A stretch of 64,000 bases of DNA from Thalassotalea ponticola (GTDB taxonomy: Bacteria > Pseudomonadota > Gammaproteobacteria > Enterobacterales > Alteromonadaceae), in contig NZ_CP166871.1 of assembly GCF_041379045.1 (NCBI RefSeq), forward strand, positions 3,224,001-3,288,000. Reading direction: 5' to 3'. The notes under the pieces are model-generated. The model was not told the origin of the DNA, did not search any database, and saw only the letters and a list, made by a program, of their open reading frames with translations. Within the stretch, counting starts at the first letter, position 1, and the number at the start of each line of letters is the position of its first letter. A program made the position numbers and the translations under genes. Of this stretch, positions 54,965-62,576 are shown piece after piece.

Positions 54965-54994
54965 ACTTTAAATTTCTAGCTAGACTGTCGAAAA

Positions 54995-55081
54995 ACATAA
55001 CGTTTTTAATAAGCGGCGCGTGCTGTTTACGCGTCCGTTGCCACGCTTTTTGTGGCGATTTACTTTATTACCTTGTTAGGT
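54995..55081 (-). other. attC-like recombination site 2
   Basis: An 87-bp imperfect palindrome. On the plus strand it runs from ACATAAC (54995-55001, one mismatch to RYYYAAC) to GTTAGGT (55075-55081, perfect GTTRRRY). The two ends pair: ACATAAC...TAATAAG against ACCTAAC...TAATAAAG. The inside has two hairpins (GCCAC/GTGGC and a GGCGCGT/ACGCGTCC pair). The stop codon of the 99-residue gene is within the GTTAGGT core. Confidence 0.6.
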
Positions 55082-55375
55082 ACTTACTCTATTAATTTGC
55101 GCCTTAATCATTTTGAAAGGCCAATATAAGAATAAAAACACCGTAACAAATATTGCTTTGTATAAGAACACCTTGGGATAAAATTCGGGCAACAAAGCAC
55201 CTATTAGAAGCGCAAAAAGTAAACTTATAACTAACAAAGCAATTAACACGCTTAAAACAACACCGACTGCTTTAATAGCACTTGGCTGCGCCGAAATGAT
55301 ATTTCGTTTTTCCACAAAGGTTATGAACAAAACGTAAAACAATATCACTATCGAATTAGCAAAAAATAAATCCAT
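55076..55375 (-). CDS. Hypothetical small membrane protein of the cassette-like run
   Basis: A 99-residue protein with three predicted membrane segments (FANSIVILFYVLFITFVEKR; VVLSVLIALLVISLLFALLI; FLYKAIFVTVFLFLYWPFKM) and a short basic tail. The ATG lies 13 nt after the core site of attC-like site 1, and the TAA stop lies in the core of site 2, so the gene fits exactly between two sites as an integron cassette would. No family is recognised. Confidence 0.65.
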   Translation of the reverse strand: MDLFFANSIVILFYVLFITFVEKRNIISAQPSAIKAVGVVLSVLIALLVISLLFALLIGALLPEFYPKVFLYKAIFVTVFLFLYWPFKMIKAQINRVST

Positions 55376-55387
55376 GTATTCTTATGT

Positions 55388-55555
55388 ACCTAACAGTTGT
55401 AATAAGTGGAAATATTAATGAAATACGAAATTATTCCATTTTCCACGTTTTTTTGATGATTATCACTAGAGATAAACTGTCTCTTAATCGCTCTAAGCTG
55501 CCTTGCAGCACTGCTTCGTATTCAATAACCTACGCTATTTATTGGCTTGTTAAGT
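55388..55555 (-). other. attC-like recombination site 1
   Basis: A 168-bp element bounded on the plus strand by ACCTAAC (55388-55394, perfect RYYYAAC) and GTTAAGT (55549-55555, perfect GTTRRRY). Its ends are inverted copies: ACCTAACAGTTGTAATAA against ACTTAACAAGCCAATAA. The 111-residue frame reads 12 codons into the site before its TGA. The inner part contains spacer repeat copy A (55481-55541). Confidence 0.65.
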
Positions 55556-55857
55556 ATCAATTTTAGGCGAGCTAATTTTTCTTTTACCTCTAACCCCTCG
55601 TGAGTGTAGCTTTCATCTACGAATTGGCTAGGCGCATGAAAAAACATACCTCTATTTAGTGCAATATACGATTGAGTTGGATTATCTACAATATTTTCCA
55701 TTTCAATATCAATGATTTCTAAATTAAGTTTTTCAGCTAATCTTTTCAATATCGATAAAGCTCTTTCCTCATATCGTGAATCATCTATATGAATGAAAGC
55801 ATCAACTAACTCTTCAAAGCTATAATTATCGAAATTTGGAGCAGTCTCGAAATACAA
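55522..55857 (-). CDS. Hypothetical protein at the start of the cassette-like run
   Basis: A 111-residue soluble acidic protein (MYFETAPNFDNYSFEELVDA; RALSILKRLAEKLNLEIIDI; MFFHAPSQFVDESYTHEGLE). The TTG start at 55857 is supported by AAAGGA 5 nt upstream. A 21-codon frame with its own ribosome site ends just before it. The last 12 residues are encoded by the attC-like site, so the native C-terminus may be an accident of cassette joining. No family is recognised; small soluble proteins like this are sometimes immunity or repair-like modules. Confidence 0.6.
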   Translation of the reverse strand: MYFETAPNFDNYSFEELVDAFIHIDDSRYEERALSILKRLAEKLNLEIIDIEMENIVDNPTQSYIALNRGMFFHAPSQFVDESYTHEGLEVKEKLARLKLILNKPINSVGY

Positions 55858-55859
55858 AA

Positions 55860-55925
55860 TTATCCTTTCCTTGATGTAATAGTAGCCTGTGATGTTGAAA
55901 GTTTTCTAACTCCGCCTTTGGTCAT
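55860..55925 (-). CDS. 21-residue upstream frame
   Basis: ATG 55925 is preceded by GAGAGG (5-nt spacing) and the frame ends with TAA 2 nt before the TTG of the next gene. The product (MTKGGVRKLSTSQATITSRK, ending in Gly) is basic and Ser/Thr-rich. It may be a translated leader that couples expression, or the remnant of a disrupted gene. Confidence 0.35.
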   Translation of the reverse strand: MTKGGVRKLSTSQATITSRKG

Positions 55926-56163
55926 AAACACCTCTCTACTTTCAATTGTAGTGTGTCCATGAAAATGGGGTAAGACGACATATGCGACATTAACGTTGTG
56001 CGGGCATTGCTGTCAAATTAGATGAAAACATTGCTTTCAGCTAACACTAGTACTCACTGAAAGGTGATTAACAACAATTAATGAAGGGCATATATGAGGT
56101 TTGAACTGGCAGGGCGACAAACGCCCTGCGATACTTCGTGTTTTATTAGGTTATAGCTTTGAG
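55926..56163. other. Gap between the cassette-like run and the ferritin gene
   Basis: About 300 bp lie between the 111-residue gene and ftnA if the 21-codon frame is not counted. The gap holds a hairpin GCAGGGCG-acaaa-CGCCCTGC (56109-56129), 35 nt after the ferritin stop and without a U-run. No integrase, attI or recombinase gene is visible here. Confidence 0.5.
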
Positions 56164-56694
56164 CTAAGCGCCGTCGGCCGGTGGCTCTACCGATACCGGG
56201 CCATTTTTCGCCATTTCAGCCAAGTCTTTATCAACGAAGAATAAAGCGTGCCCGTCTTTACCAACCAATTCAATTTTGTCGATAATAGATTTAAATAAAG
56301 TTTCTTCTTCGTGCTGTTCTGCCACAAACCATTGCAAAAAGTTAAAGGTTGAATAGTCTTGAGTAGTAAACGCCGTATGCGCTAACGCGTTAATGCGTTC
56401 GGTTATCAAACATTCGTGCTTATAAGTTTCTTTGAATACGTCAACGAGTGATTCAAAATCGTGTGGTGGCGCTTCAATGGCACCAATGATAGGCATTGCA
56501 CCGGTTTCACTTACGTAGTTAAACAAGCGGTTCATATGCTGCATTTCTTCAATCGCATGCTTGCGCATAAAAGCAGCAGCGCCTTCAAAGCCAGCGTCTT
56601 CACACCATGCACTCATTTGTAAGTACAGGTTTGAAGAATAAAATTCCATATTGATTTGCTCGTTGAGCTGCTCAATCATAGGTTTCTTTAACAT
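56164..56694 (-). CDS. ftnA: Bacterial non-haem ferritin
   Basis: A 24-mer iron store with ferroxidase activity. The 176-residue four-helix protein has the dinuclear iron ligands: Glu in [19 protein letters not shown] (near 17), Glu and His in [15 protein letters not shown] (near 50), Glu in [11 protein letters not shown] (near 94) and Glu/Gln in [13 protein letters not shown] (near 127). Length and ligands fit FtnA rather than bacterioferritin, which would need a haem-binding Met. It lies 34 nt downstream of the peroxiredoxin gene, probably in one operon, linking iron storage to peroxide defence. Confidence 0.93.
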   Translation of the reverse strand: MLKKPMIEQLNEQINMEFYSSNLYLQMSAWCEDAGFEGAAAFMRKHAIEEMQHMNRLFNYVSETGAMPIIGAIEAPPHDFESLVDVFKETYKHECLITERINALAHTAFTTQDYSTFNFLQWFVAEQHEEETLFKSIIDKIELVGKDGHALFFVDKDLAEMAKNGPVSVEPPADGA

Positions 56695-56728
56695 AATACG
56701 TCTCTGTTTAATTGGTATGTCAGTTTGT

Positions 56729-57202
56729 TTATAAATTAGCTAACACGTTCTCAGCGCTGCTAACACTAAACTGTTTCGGTTGTTCGACAAAAAGTTTGCT
56801 TACGATACCATCTTTGATGACCATAGCATAACGCTGAGATCGGGTTCCGCCAAACGCGCCTGTGTCCATGGTCAGCCCAAGGGCCTTGTGGAAACTCGCG
56901 TCACCATCGGCAAGCATTAATAAATTTTCAGCATTTTGACTTTTGCCCCATGCATCCATGACAAAAGCGTCGTTTACGGCAACACAGGCAACTTGGTCAA
57001 CACCTAGGGCTTTAAACTCGTCAAAATGGACGACAAACCCAGGTAAGTGAGCTTCTGAGCACGTTGGCGTAAACGCGCCAGGAACAGCAAATAATACCGT
57101 GGTTTTACCGGCGAACAGCTCATCGGTGTTATGGTTTACCATACTGCCATCGACCATCTGGCCCAAGTTACCAGCTGGTACTTTATCGTTGACTTGAATC
57201 AT
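56729..57202 (-). CDS. Peroxiredoxin, Prx5/atypical 2-Cys type
   Basis: A 157-residue thiol peroxidase reducing H2O2 and organic peroxides. The peroxidatic site is [16 protein letters not shown] (Cys48), preceded by TTVLFAVPG, the Prx5 signature. [20 protein letters not shown] and [20 protein letters not shown] complete the fold. The C-terminal glutaredoxin domain found in some gammaproteobacterial Prx5 proteins is absent. The gene sits downstream of oxyR (129 nt gap) and just before ftnA, all leftward, so OxyR control is plausible. Confidence 0.92.
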   Translation of the reverse strand: MIQVNDKVPAGNLGQMVDGSMVNHNTDELFAGKTTVLFAVPGAFTPTCSEAHLPGFVVHFDEFKALGVDQVACVAVNDAFVMDAWGKSQNAENLLMLADGDASFHKALGLTMDTGAFGGTRSQRYAMVIKDGIVSKLFVEQPKQFSVSSAENVLANL

Positions 57203-57331
57203 ATCTTATTCCTCTGTTATCTGGCAGCTTCACACGCCCTAAATTGGTGATTGTACGTATCCACAGCAAAGTAGATTCATCAACGTACACTTTTTTGCTG
57301 CCACCGTACGTGCGATTATCCATTAACCGTA

Positions 57332-58246
57332 TCATAGCTGTGTGGACTTTGCATGACTGTTCAGTTCATTTTTAAATAATTGCTGCAGCAGGGTGATGTC
57401 GTTAACGCGAACATAATTGGCCCGGGTAATAAACGCAATACTGCGATGTGGACCCGGCTCGCTTAAATGCAGTGCCGCCAGTTCAGACTGTGGATAGATT
57501 AATTGCGACAATGCCATTTCTGGCACGAGTGTGGTACCGAGTTTTCCCGCCACCATTTGAATAAGGGTATACAAACTGGCCGAATCGAACTCATCATCAC
57601 TGTGATAGCCTTGCAAATGGCAAGCCGCTAACGCGTGATCTTTTAAGCAGTGTCCATCTTTTAACAGCATCAGTTTTTCAAACTTTAATTCGGCACTTGA
57701 TATGTGCTGTTTTGCCGTAGACACATTATCGCAGTGTGTGATCCAATAAAAGTCTTCTTGCCAAAACTGAAAGGTCAACAAGCCCGATGTCTCATACGGC
57801 AAGGCTAAAATAGCACTGTCAAGTTCGCCGTTGCGCACCATATCAACCAACACATGAGACTGTTCTTCAACAATTTTTAATTTAAACTCAGGATACTGCT
57901 CACGCAGCGCTGGCAATACCTTAGGTAACAAGTACGGCCCAATTGTCGGGATAACGCCAATTGCCATAGGTGCAGACAAGGGCGATTTATTGACCGCTGT
58001 TAACTGCTCTAATTCATCTATTTGAACCTGAATTTGACGCGCTTTGGTTAAAAACTCACGGCCAAAGGCGGTCACCAACACTTGCTTGTTGTTGCGCTCA
58101 AACAGTTGCACACCCAAATGTTTCTCTAACTCACTAATGGCTGTACTCAGCGCTGATTGTGATACGTGACACGCCAGTGCGGCGTTTTTAAAGTGCCGAG
58201 TTTTATCTACCGCTAAGGCGTATTGAATTTGTTTTAACGTCACCAT
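57332..58246 (-). CDS. oxyR: OxyR, hydrogen peroxide-sensing LysR-type activator
   Basis: A 304-residue LysR-family regulator. The N-terminal helix-turn-helix has FKNAALACHVSQSALSTAIS (near 25). The redox switch is complete: Cys200 and Cys209 in LKDGHCLKDHALAACHL, equivalent to Cys199/Cys208 of E. coli OxyR. It is transcribed divergently from ahpC, with a 174-bp shared promoter region, and upstream of the peroxiredoxin-ferritin pair, so it is the probable regulator of this cluster. Confidence 0.95.
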   Translation of the reverse strand: MVTLKQIQYALAVDKTRHFKNAALACHVSQSALSTAISELEKHLGVQLFERNNKQVLVTAFGREFLTKARQIQVQIDELEQLTAVNKSPLSAPMAIGVIPTIGPYLLPKVLPALREQYPEFKLKIVEEQSHVLVDMVRNGELDSAILALPYETSGLLTFQFWQEDFYWITHCDNVSTAKQHISSAELKFEKLMLLKDGHCLKDHALAACHLQGYHSDDEFDSASLYTLIQMVAGKLGTTLVPEMALSQLIYPQSELAALHLSEPGPHRSIAFITRANYVRVNDITLLQQLFKNELNSHAKSTQL

Positions 58247-58320
58247 GGTTTAACTCTTCTCGTTGTTATTGACCTATTGGTCGACAACCGCTTAGTAATT
58301 CAATTTTTATGAACATAATT

Positions 58321-58357
58321 ATAGATTGATTCAATTATACTTATCAAACTAACTTCT
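58321..58357. promoter_or_regulatory. Candidate OxyR-binding region upstream of ahpC
   Basis: ATAGATTGATTCAATTATAC begins with one good quarter site (ATAG) followed at the proper spacing by CAAT, then weaker matches to ATAG-N7-CTAT. It contains the symmetric GATTGATTCAAT. Position about 65-100 nt before the ahpC ATG suits an OxyR activation site. Confidence 0.35.
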
Positions 58358-58420
58358 CTATTATTTCCTCATCAACGCAACACACGATACTTTTTTTAAT
58401 AAACCAAGAGGAAAAATAAC

Positions 58421-58984
58421 ATGGCACAGATTGGTAAGCACATTCCAGAATTTAAAGCACAAGCGTTCCACAATGGCGACTTTGTAGAGGTGACCTCAGA
58501 AAGTACCAAAGGCAAATGGAGCATCTTTTTATTCTACCCTGCTGATTTTACGTTTGTTTGCCCAACAGAATTAGAAGATATGGCTAACCACTACCAGGAG
58601 CTTCAAGAGCTTGGTGTAGAAGTATACGCAGTATCAACTGACACGCACTTTTCACATAAAGCGTGGCATGACTCGTCTGAGGCTATCGGCAAAATTAAAT
58701 TCCCGATGGTGGGTGATCAAACAGGTCAAATTACGCGTGGCTTTGATGTGATGATTGAAGAAGATCACATGGCACACCGCGGTACATTTTTGGTCGACCC
58801 AGATGGCATCATTCAAGTAGCGCAAATCCACGCTGGTGGCATTGGCCGCAGCGCAAAAGACATGGTTCGCAATGTTAAAGCCGCACAATACGTACGTGAA
58901 AACGACGGTGAAGTTTGCCCTGCCGCATGGGAAAAAGGTCAAGCGACCCTAACGCCAAGCCTAGATTTAGTCGGCAAAATCTAA
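58421..58984 (+). CDS. ahpC: Alkyl hydroperoxide reductase subunit C
   Basis: Typical 2-Cys peroxiredoxin, the main scavenger of low-level H2O2. The 187-residue length is exact for the family. The peroxidatic Cys47 is in [17 protein letters not shown] and the resolving Cys166 in [31 protein letters not shown] is also a signature. AGAGGA precedes the ATG. It is divergent from oxyR and followed by ahpF, its reductase, across a strong hairpin that probably gives more ahpC than ahpF mRNA. Confidence 0.97.
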   Translation: MAQIGKHIPEFKAQAFHNGDFVEVTSESTKGKWSIFLFYPADFTFVCPTELEDMANHYQELQELGVEVYAVSTDTHFSHKAWHDSSEAIGKIKFPMVGDQTGQITRGFDVMIEEDHMAHRGTFLVDPDGIIQVAQIHAGGIGRSAKDMVRNVKAAQYVRENDGEVCPAAWEKGQATLTPSLDLVGKI

Positions 58985-59032
58985 CCGAACCGTCAGCTCC
59001 AAACTGACTTCACACTTATGCAAACTGCGTTT

Positions 59033-59070
59033 GGCGGGCCTAAGACTCCGTTTTCTAGCCCGCCTTTTTT
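59033..59070 (+). terminator. Terminator/attenuator between ahpC and ahpF
   Basis: GGCGGGC (59033-59039) and GCCCGCC (59058-59064) form a GC-rich stem with a long loop, followed by TTTTTT. It lies 48 nt after ahpC and 46 nt before ahpF. Confidence 0.85.
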
Positions 59071-59115
59071 GTCTCGTTAGTTGGGTGAACAACCGCTTTT
59101 AAAAAGGATGAACAC

Positions 59116-60681
59116 ATGTTATCGCAAGAAATCTTAACAACTCTAAAAAGCTACACCGCCGATATGGCAAAACCGGTAACCTTAGTTTTACAAACAGGCG
59201 AGCACGCAAAACGCGATGAGCTTGTTCAGTTTCTCAATCAACTGTGCTCAGTCTCAGATAATTTGCACCTCAAACAAGCAGACATAAGCTTGCGTAGCCC
59301 CCTATCTTTCGTTGTAGAAGTAGACGGAGCGCTCAATGGCATTATTTTCTCAGGCATCCCTGGAGGCCATGAATTTAACTCGCTGGTATTGGCCATTTTA
59401 CAATCGTCGGGCAGCGCAATTAAGTTAGATAACAACATCAAAAGCATGCTCGAAAAGATTGATGACGAGTTACATTTTGAGGTGTTTGTGTCACTCAGCT
59501 GTCACAACTGCCCAGACGTCGTTCAAGCGCTAAATCAGTTCGCGCTGGTCAATGAAAAGATCAATAGCGAAATGATCGACGGTGGCGAGTTTCAAGACAT
59601 TATTGCCGAGCGAAATATTCAAGGTGTGCCGAGTGTCTATTTGAATGGCGAATTGTTTGCCAACGGTAAAATCGACACTGCCCAACTCATTGATAAATTG
59701 GTTCAACGCTACAGTTACATAGCGCAACAACAGTCTACCGAGCAACTGCCACTGCAAGACGTGACGGTTATAGGTTCAGGCCCTGCGGGTGTTGCCGCGG
59801 CGATTTACGCGGCGCGCAAGGGTCTCAATGTCACTGTTGTTGGCGATCGATTTGGCGGACAAGTTAAAGATACAGTCGATATTGAAAACCTAATTTCGGT
59901 ATCGAAAACAACCGGTAATCAGCTTGCAGCAAATTTACAAGCGCACCTTAACGATTATCAAATTACGTTAAAAGAGCACGTTCGTGTCGATAAAATTGAA
60001 ACGCCTGTTGATGCTGCAAGCAAAGACAAAACCTTGTATTTGTCGTCAGGCGAGGTGATCAATTCAAAAACGGTGATTATTGCCACAGGCGCCAAGTGGC
60101 GGCAACTCGGTGTACCGGGTGAACAAGAAAACATCGGTTCAGGTGTGGCGTATTGCCCACACTGTGACGGGCCATTCTTTAAAGGCAAAAATGTTGCGGT
60201 TGTCGGCGGTGGTAATTCGGGTATCGAAGCCGCACTAGATTTAGCCGGCATGGTCAATCACGTTACTGTCCTTGAGTTCATGGAGGACTTTAAGGCCGAC
60301 CAAGTTTTGCTTGATAAAGCGCAACAACACCCGAAAATTAACTTAATAAGCAATGCCAAAACTGAGCAAATTACCGCTGCAGGTGGCAAGGTCAATGCAA
60401 TTGAGTATACCGATCGCGTGAGTAACGAAACCCGACGCGTTGACGTTGCCGGGGTATTTGTCCAAATCGGTTTGGTGCCAAACAGTGACTTTTTACAAAA
60501 TGCGGTAGAGTGCACACCATACGGTGAAGTGATTATTGACGAAAAATGCCAAACATCAACCCCAGGTATTTATGCGGCGGGTGATGTATCAACCGTACCG
60601 TATAAGCAAATTGTGATAGCTATGGGAGAGGGTTCAAAAGCGGCTTTATCGGCATTCGAATATATTATTAAAGAATATTAA
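59116..60681 (+). CDS. ahpF: Alkyl hydroperoxide reductase subunit F
   Basis: NADH-dependent disulfide reductase that recycles AhpC. The 521-residue length is that of E. coli AhpF. The N-terminal thioredoxin-fold pair carries VSLSCHNCPDVVQAL (CxxC near 130). The flavin domain starts at VTVIGSGPAGVAAAIYAARK (near 217). The NADH domain has the redox pair VAYCPHCDGPFF (near 347) and VAVVGGGNSGIEAALDLAGM. The C-terminal TPGIYAAGDVSTVPYKQIVI binds FAD. ATG 59116 follows AAAAAGGATGAAC with a good ribosome site. Confidence 0.97.
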   Translation: MLSQEILTTLKSYTADMAKPVTLVLQTGEHAKRDELVQFLNQLCSVSDNLHLKQADISLRSPLSFVVEVDGALNGIIFSGIPGGHEFNSLVLAILQSSGSAIKLDNNIKSMLEKIDDELHFEVFVSLSCHNCPDVVQALNQFALVNEKINSEMIDGGEFQDIIAERNIQGVPSVYLNGELFANGKIDTAQLIDKLVQRYSYIAQQQSTEQLPLQDVTVIGSGPAGVAAAIYAARKGLNVTVVGDRFGGQVKDTVDIENLISVSKTTGNQLAANLQAHLNDYQITLKEHVRVDKIETPVDAASKDKTLYLSSGEVINSKTVIIATGAKWRQLGVPGEQENIGSGVAYCPHCDGPFFKGKNVAVVGGGNSGIEAALDLAGMVNHVTVLEFMEDFKADQVLLDKAQQHPKINLISNAKTEQITAAGGKVNAIEYTDRVSNETRRVDVAGVFVQIGLVPNSDFLQNAVECTPYGEVIIDEKCQTSTPGIYAAGDVSTVPYKQIVIAMGEGSKAALSAFEYIIKEY

Positions 60682-60715
60682 TCATCGCTATCAACACCAA
60701 ACGGCTCCGTGGCTT

Positions 60716-60748
60716 CAAGGTGTTTGAGTTTCGTCAAACACCTTGTTT
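60716..60748 (+). terminator. Terminator after ahpF
   Basis: Perfect 12-bp stem CAAGGTGTTTGA / TCAAACACCTTG with loop GTTTCG, followed by TTTATACC and starting 34 nt after the ahpF stop. Confidence 0.8.
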
Positions 60749-60791
60749 ATACCATCACAGCTGTTGCCACAAACACCGTTATGGAATTGCG

Positions 60792-61631
60792 CTAGCTTTT
60801 CGGTAAGCCTTGCACAACATAAATATCAAAGCGATTTTTTTTCATTTTAATAGATGTAGACGGCTTTCTACCGGCAAGTGGCTCGGCGTAATTGGGGCGT
60901 TTTACCACCACGCGGTATTTTGCGATCGCCAACGCTTTATCCAATAACTGATCGGCATCGGGATCGCTGCCAACCAAGCCTTGAAAAACACGCATCTCTT
61001 TTTTCACCGCAGCCGACTTTTCTCGGTGTGGATACATGGGGTCCAGATAAACCACATCAATATCGGCCAACGCCTGCTCACTGGCCATTGCATCAATACT
61101 CGATGCGTGAATAAGCTGCATCCTCTCGCTAATCCAGGCGCCAAGTTCTTCATCCTGTTGCGCTCGTCTCAAACCATCATCTAACAGTGCCGCGACCGGT
61201 TGTTGCCGCTCAATCATCGTCAGTCGACAGCCCAAGTTAGCTAAGACAAAAGCATCTCGACCAAGACCTGCCGTAGCATCAAGCACATGTGGGTTAAAGC
61301 CGTGTTTTAAACCCACCGCTTTGGCGATGTCTTGACCTCGTCCTCCGCCAAACTTGCGTCGATGGCCAGCAGCTCCGCCAACAAAATCAACGTGAATACC
61401 ACCCAGTTTCGGCTCGTCCGTTTTGTGTAAGGCAACGTGGTCGTCGCTAACCAGCAAGTAATACGGGCTCTTTACTTTACTAATGTCTCTGAGCTCACCC
61501 GCATAAGGTAACTGCCAGCGCTCGCTGACACCTTCGGCTTTCATGACATTGGCTAGGTTATCAGCAAACACCAAACAATGGGCGTGACCGAACGCGGATT
61601 TCGTCGTGTTGTCACTAGACGCTTTGGCCAT
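60792..61631 (-). CDS. rsmJ: 16S rRNA (guanine(1516)-N(2))-methyltransferase RsmJ
   Basis: Methylates G1516 of 16S rRNA with S-adenosylmethionine. The 279-residue protein has the family's [20 protein letters not shown] (near 95), the SAM loop [20 protein letters not shown] (near 118), acidic motif [18 protein letters not shown] and the catalytic loop [20 protein letters not shown] (near 205). It starts with ATG 61631 preceded by AGGAGA. It is 11 nt downstream of the DNA glycosylase gene, so they share a transcript. Confidence 0.94.
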   Translation of the reverse strand: MAKASSDNTTKSAFGHAHCLVFADNLANVMKAEGVSERWQLPYAGELRDISKVKSPYYLLVSDDHVALHKTDEPKLGGIHVDFVGGAAGHRRKFGGGRGQDIAKAVGLKHGFNPHVLDATAGLGRDAFVLANLGCRLTMIERQQPVAALLDDGLRRAQQDEELGAWISERMQLIHASSIDAMASEQALADIDVVYLDPMYPHREKSAAVKKEMRVFQGLVGSDPDADQLLDKALAIAKYRVVVKRPNYAEPLAGRKPSTSIKMKKNRFDIYVVQGLPKS

Positions 61632-61642
61632 TGGTGTTCTCC

Positions 61643-62341
61643 TTAGGCTGGCACATAGTTATCGCCACAACTCAGAGCAATGAGGCGACTGATGGTTTGC
61701 ATACTATAGCCACTTTGTTGCTGCCATTCATTAAAACATGCTTGAATTTTAGTTAAGCTGGTTTTTGACGACAAGCCACCACTAATTAAATCGCGTGAAC
61801 GAAAATAGGCTTCAACATCACGACTTAGTAAAAAAGTATCCTTGCCGAGTGCGCGCAATGCATAAGGGCCAGTATTCCCGCCTAACCGTTGACCGTGCTT
61901 TTTCAGATACGCCCAAAGGCCAATAATATCGGTTTCTGGCCAGTTGGCGATAAACTCGGCAAAGCTTCCCTGTTCAACATCGACATCGTAAATCATTTGC
62001 GCATTGGCCTTAATGGTCTGCACCTTTTTGAAATTGCGAATGATTTTTGGGTTTGCCGCTTTTTGCTCAAGCATCTCGTCCGGCATCATTAATATCTTTT
62101 CAATAGAGAATTGAAAGAATTGCTCTTCAAAGTCGGGCCACTTTTGCTCAACCACACGCCAGACAAAGCCAGATTGAAACACTTTCTTGGTGAATTCAGA
62201 CAAAAATCGATCGCTGCCTAAGACTGATAATTCACGCTTATTTTGAGCCAAACTGGCATTACCCTGAATCAGCATCTGTAAGTTTGTTTCGCTGCCTTTG
62301 CGCTCTAGGGCGCGTTGGTAAATACTCGCAATTTTTTCCAT
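61643..62341 (-). CDS. DNA-3-methyladenine glycosylase I family protein
   Basis: The 232-residue protein resembles Tag-type helix-hairpin-helix glycosylases, which remove 3-methyladenine from alkylated [23 protein letters not shown] (near 45), [20 protein letters not shown] (near 98) and [20 protein letters not shown] (near 155, the helix-hairpin-helix region) match the family. The product is longer and more divergent than E. coli Tag and may be a separate subgroup. Only 8 nt separate its ATG from the CTAG of an element end (62350), so no clear ribosome site remains upstream. It is co-transcribed with rsmJ. Confidence 0.82.
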   Translation of the reverse strand: MEKIASIYQRALERKGSETNLQMLIQGNASLAQNKRELSVLGSDRFLSEFTKKVFQSGFVWRVVEQKWPDFEEQFFQFSIEKILMMPDEMLEQKAANPKIIRNFKKVQTIKANAQMIYDVDVEQGSFAEFIANWPETDIIGLWAYLKKHGQRLGGNTGPYALRALGKDTFLLSRDVEAYFRSRDLISGGLSSKTSLTKIQACFNEWQQQSGYSMQTISRLIALSCGDNYVPA

Positions 62342-62349
62342 ATCAATTA

Positions 62350-62483
62350 CTAGGGCCTGTTGATCTTTGCAGTATATTTTTGCACAGTTTTGGTGAGCAT
62401 TATCACTAGGCAGCGCTTACGATGTGTGGTTATTCCACAAGAGGAACTAATAACGCTGTAACAATGCTCACTTAACGCTGTGC
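62350..62483. mobile_element. Second inverted-repeat element end (degenerate MITE) upstream of the glycosylase gene
   Basis: CTAG (62350-62353) is followed by GGCCTGTTGATCTTTG (62354-62369), one mismatch from the terminal repeat of the element at 27315. Similarity continues for about 35 bp toward the inside. Next is a long inverted pair: GCACAG...GTGAGCATT (62382-62401) and AATGCTCAC...GCTGTGC (62463-62483). No matching right terminal repeat is found, so it is truncated or diverged. Confidence 0.65.
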
Positions 62484-62497
62484 AATGGATTCATTTA

Positions 62498-62530
62498 AAA
62501 AAATCGGTGTGTCAGAAACCCAACACACCG
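62498..62530 (-). terminator. Rho-independent terminator after prlC
   Basis: Read leftward, CGGTGTGT / ACACACCG (arms 62523-62530 and 62505-62512) with a 10-nt loop is followed by ATTTTTTT. It starts 47 nt after the prlC stop. Confidence 0.8.
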
Positions 62531-62576
62531 TTTATTGTGGTTAATATTACCCACCGAGTCGACATTAACCACCAAG

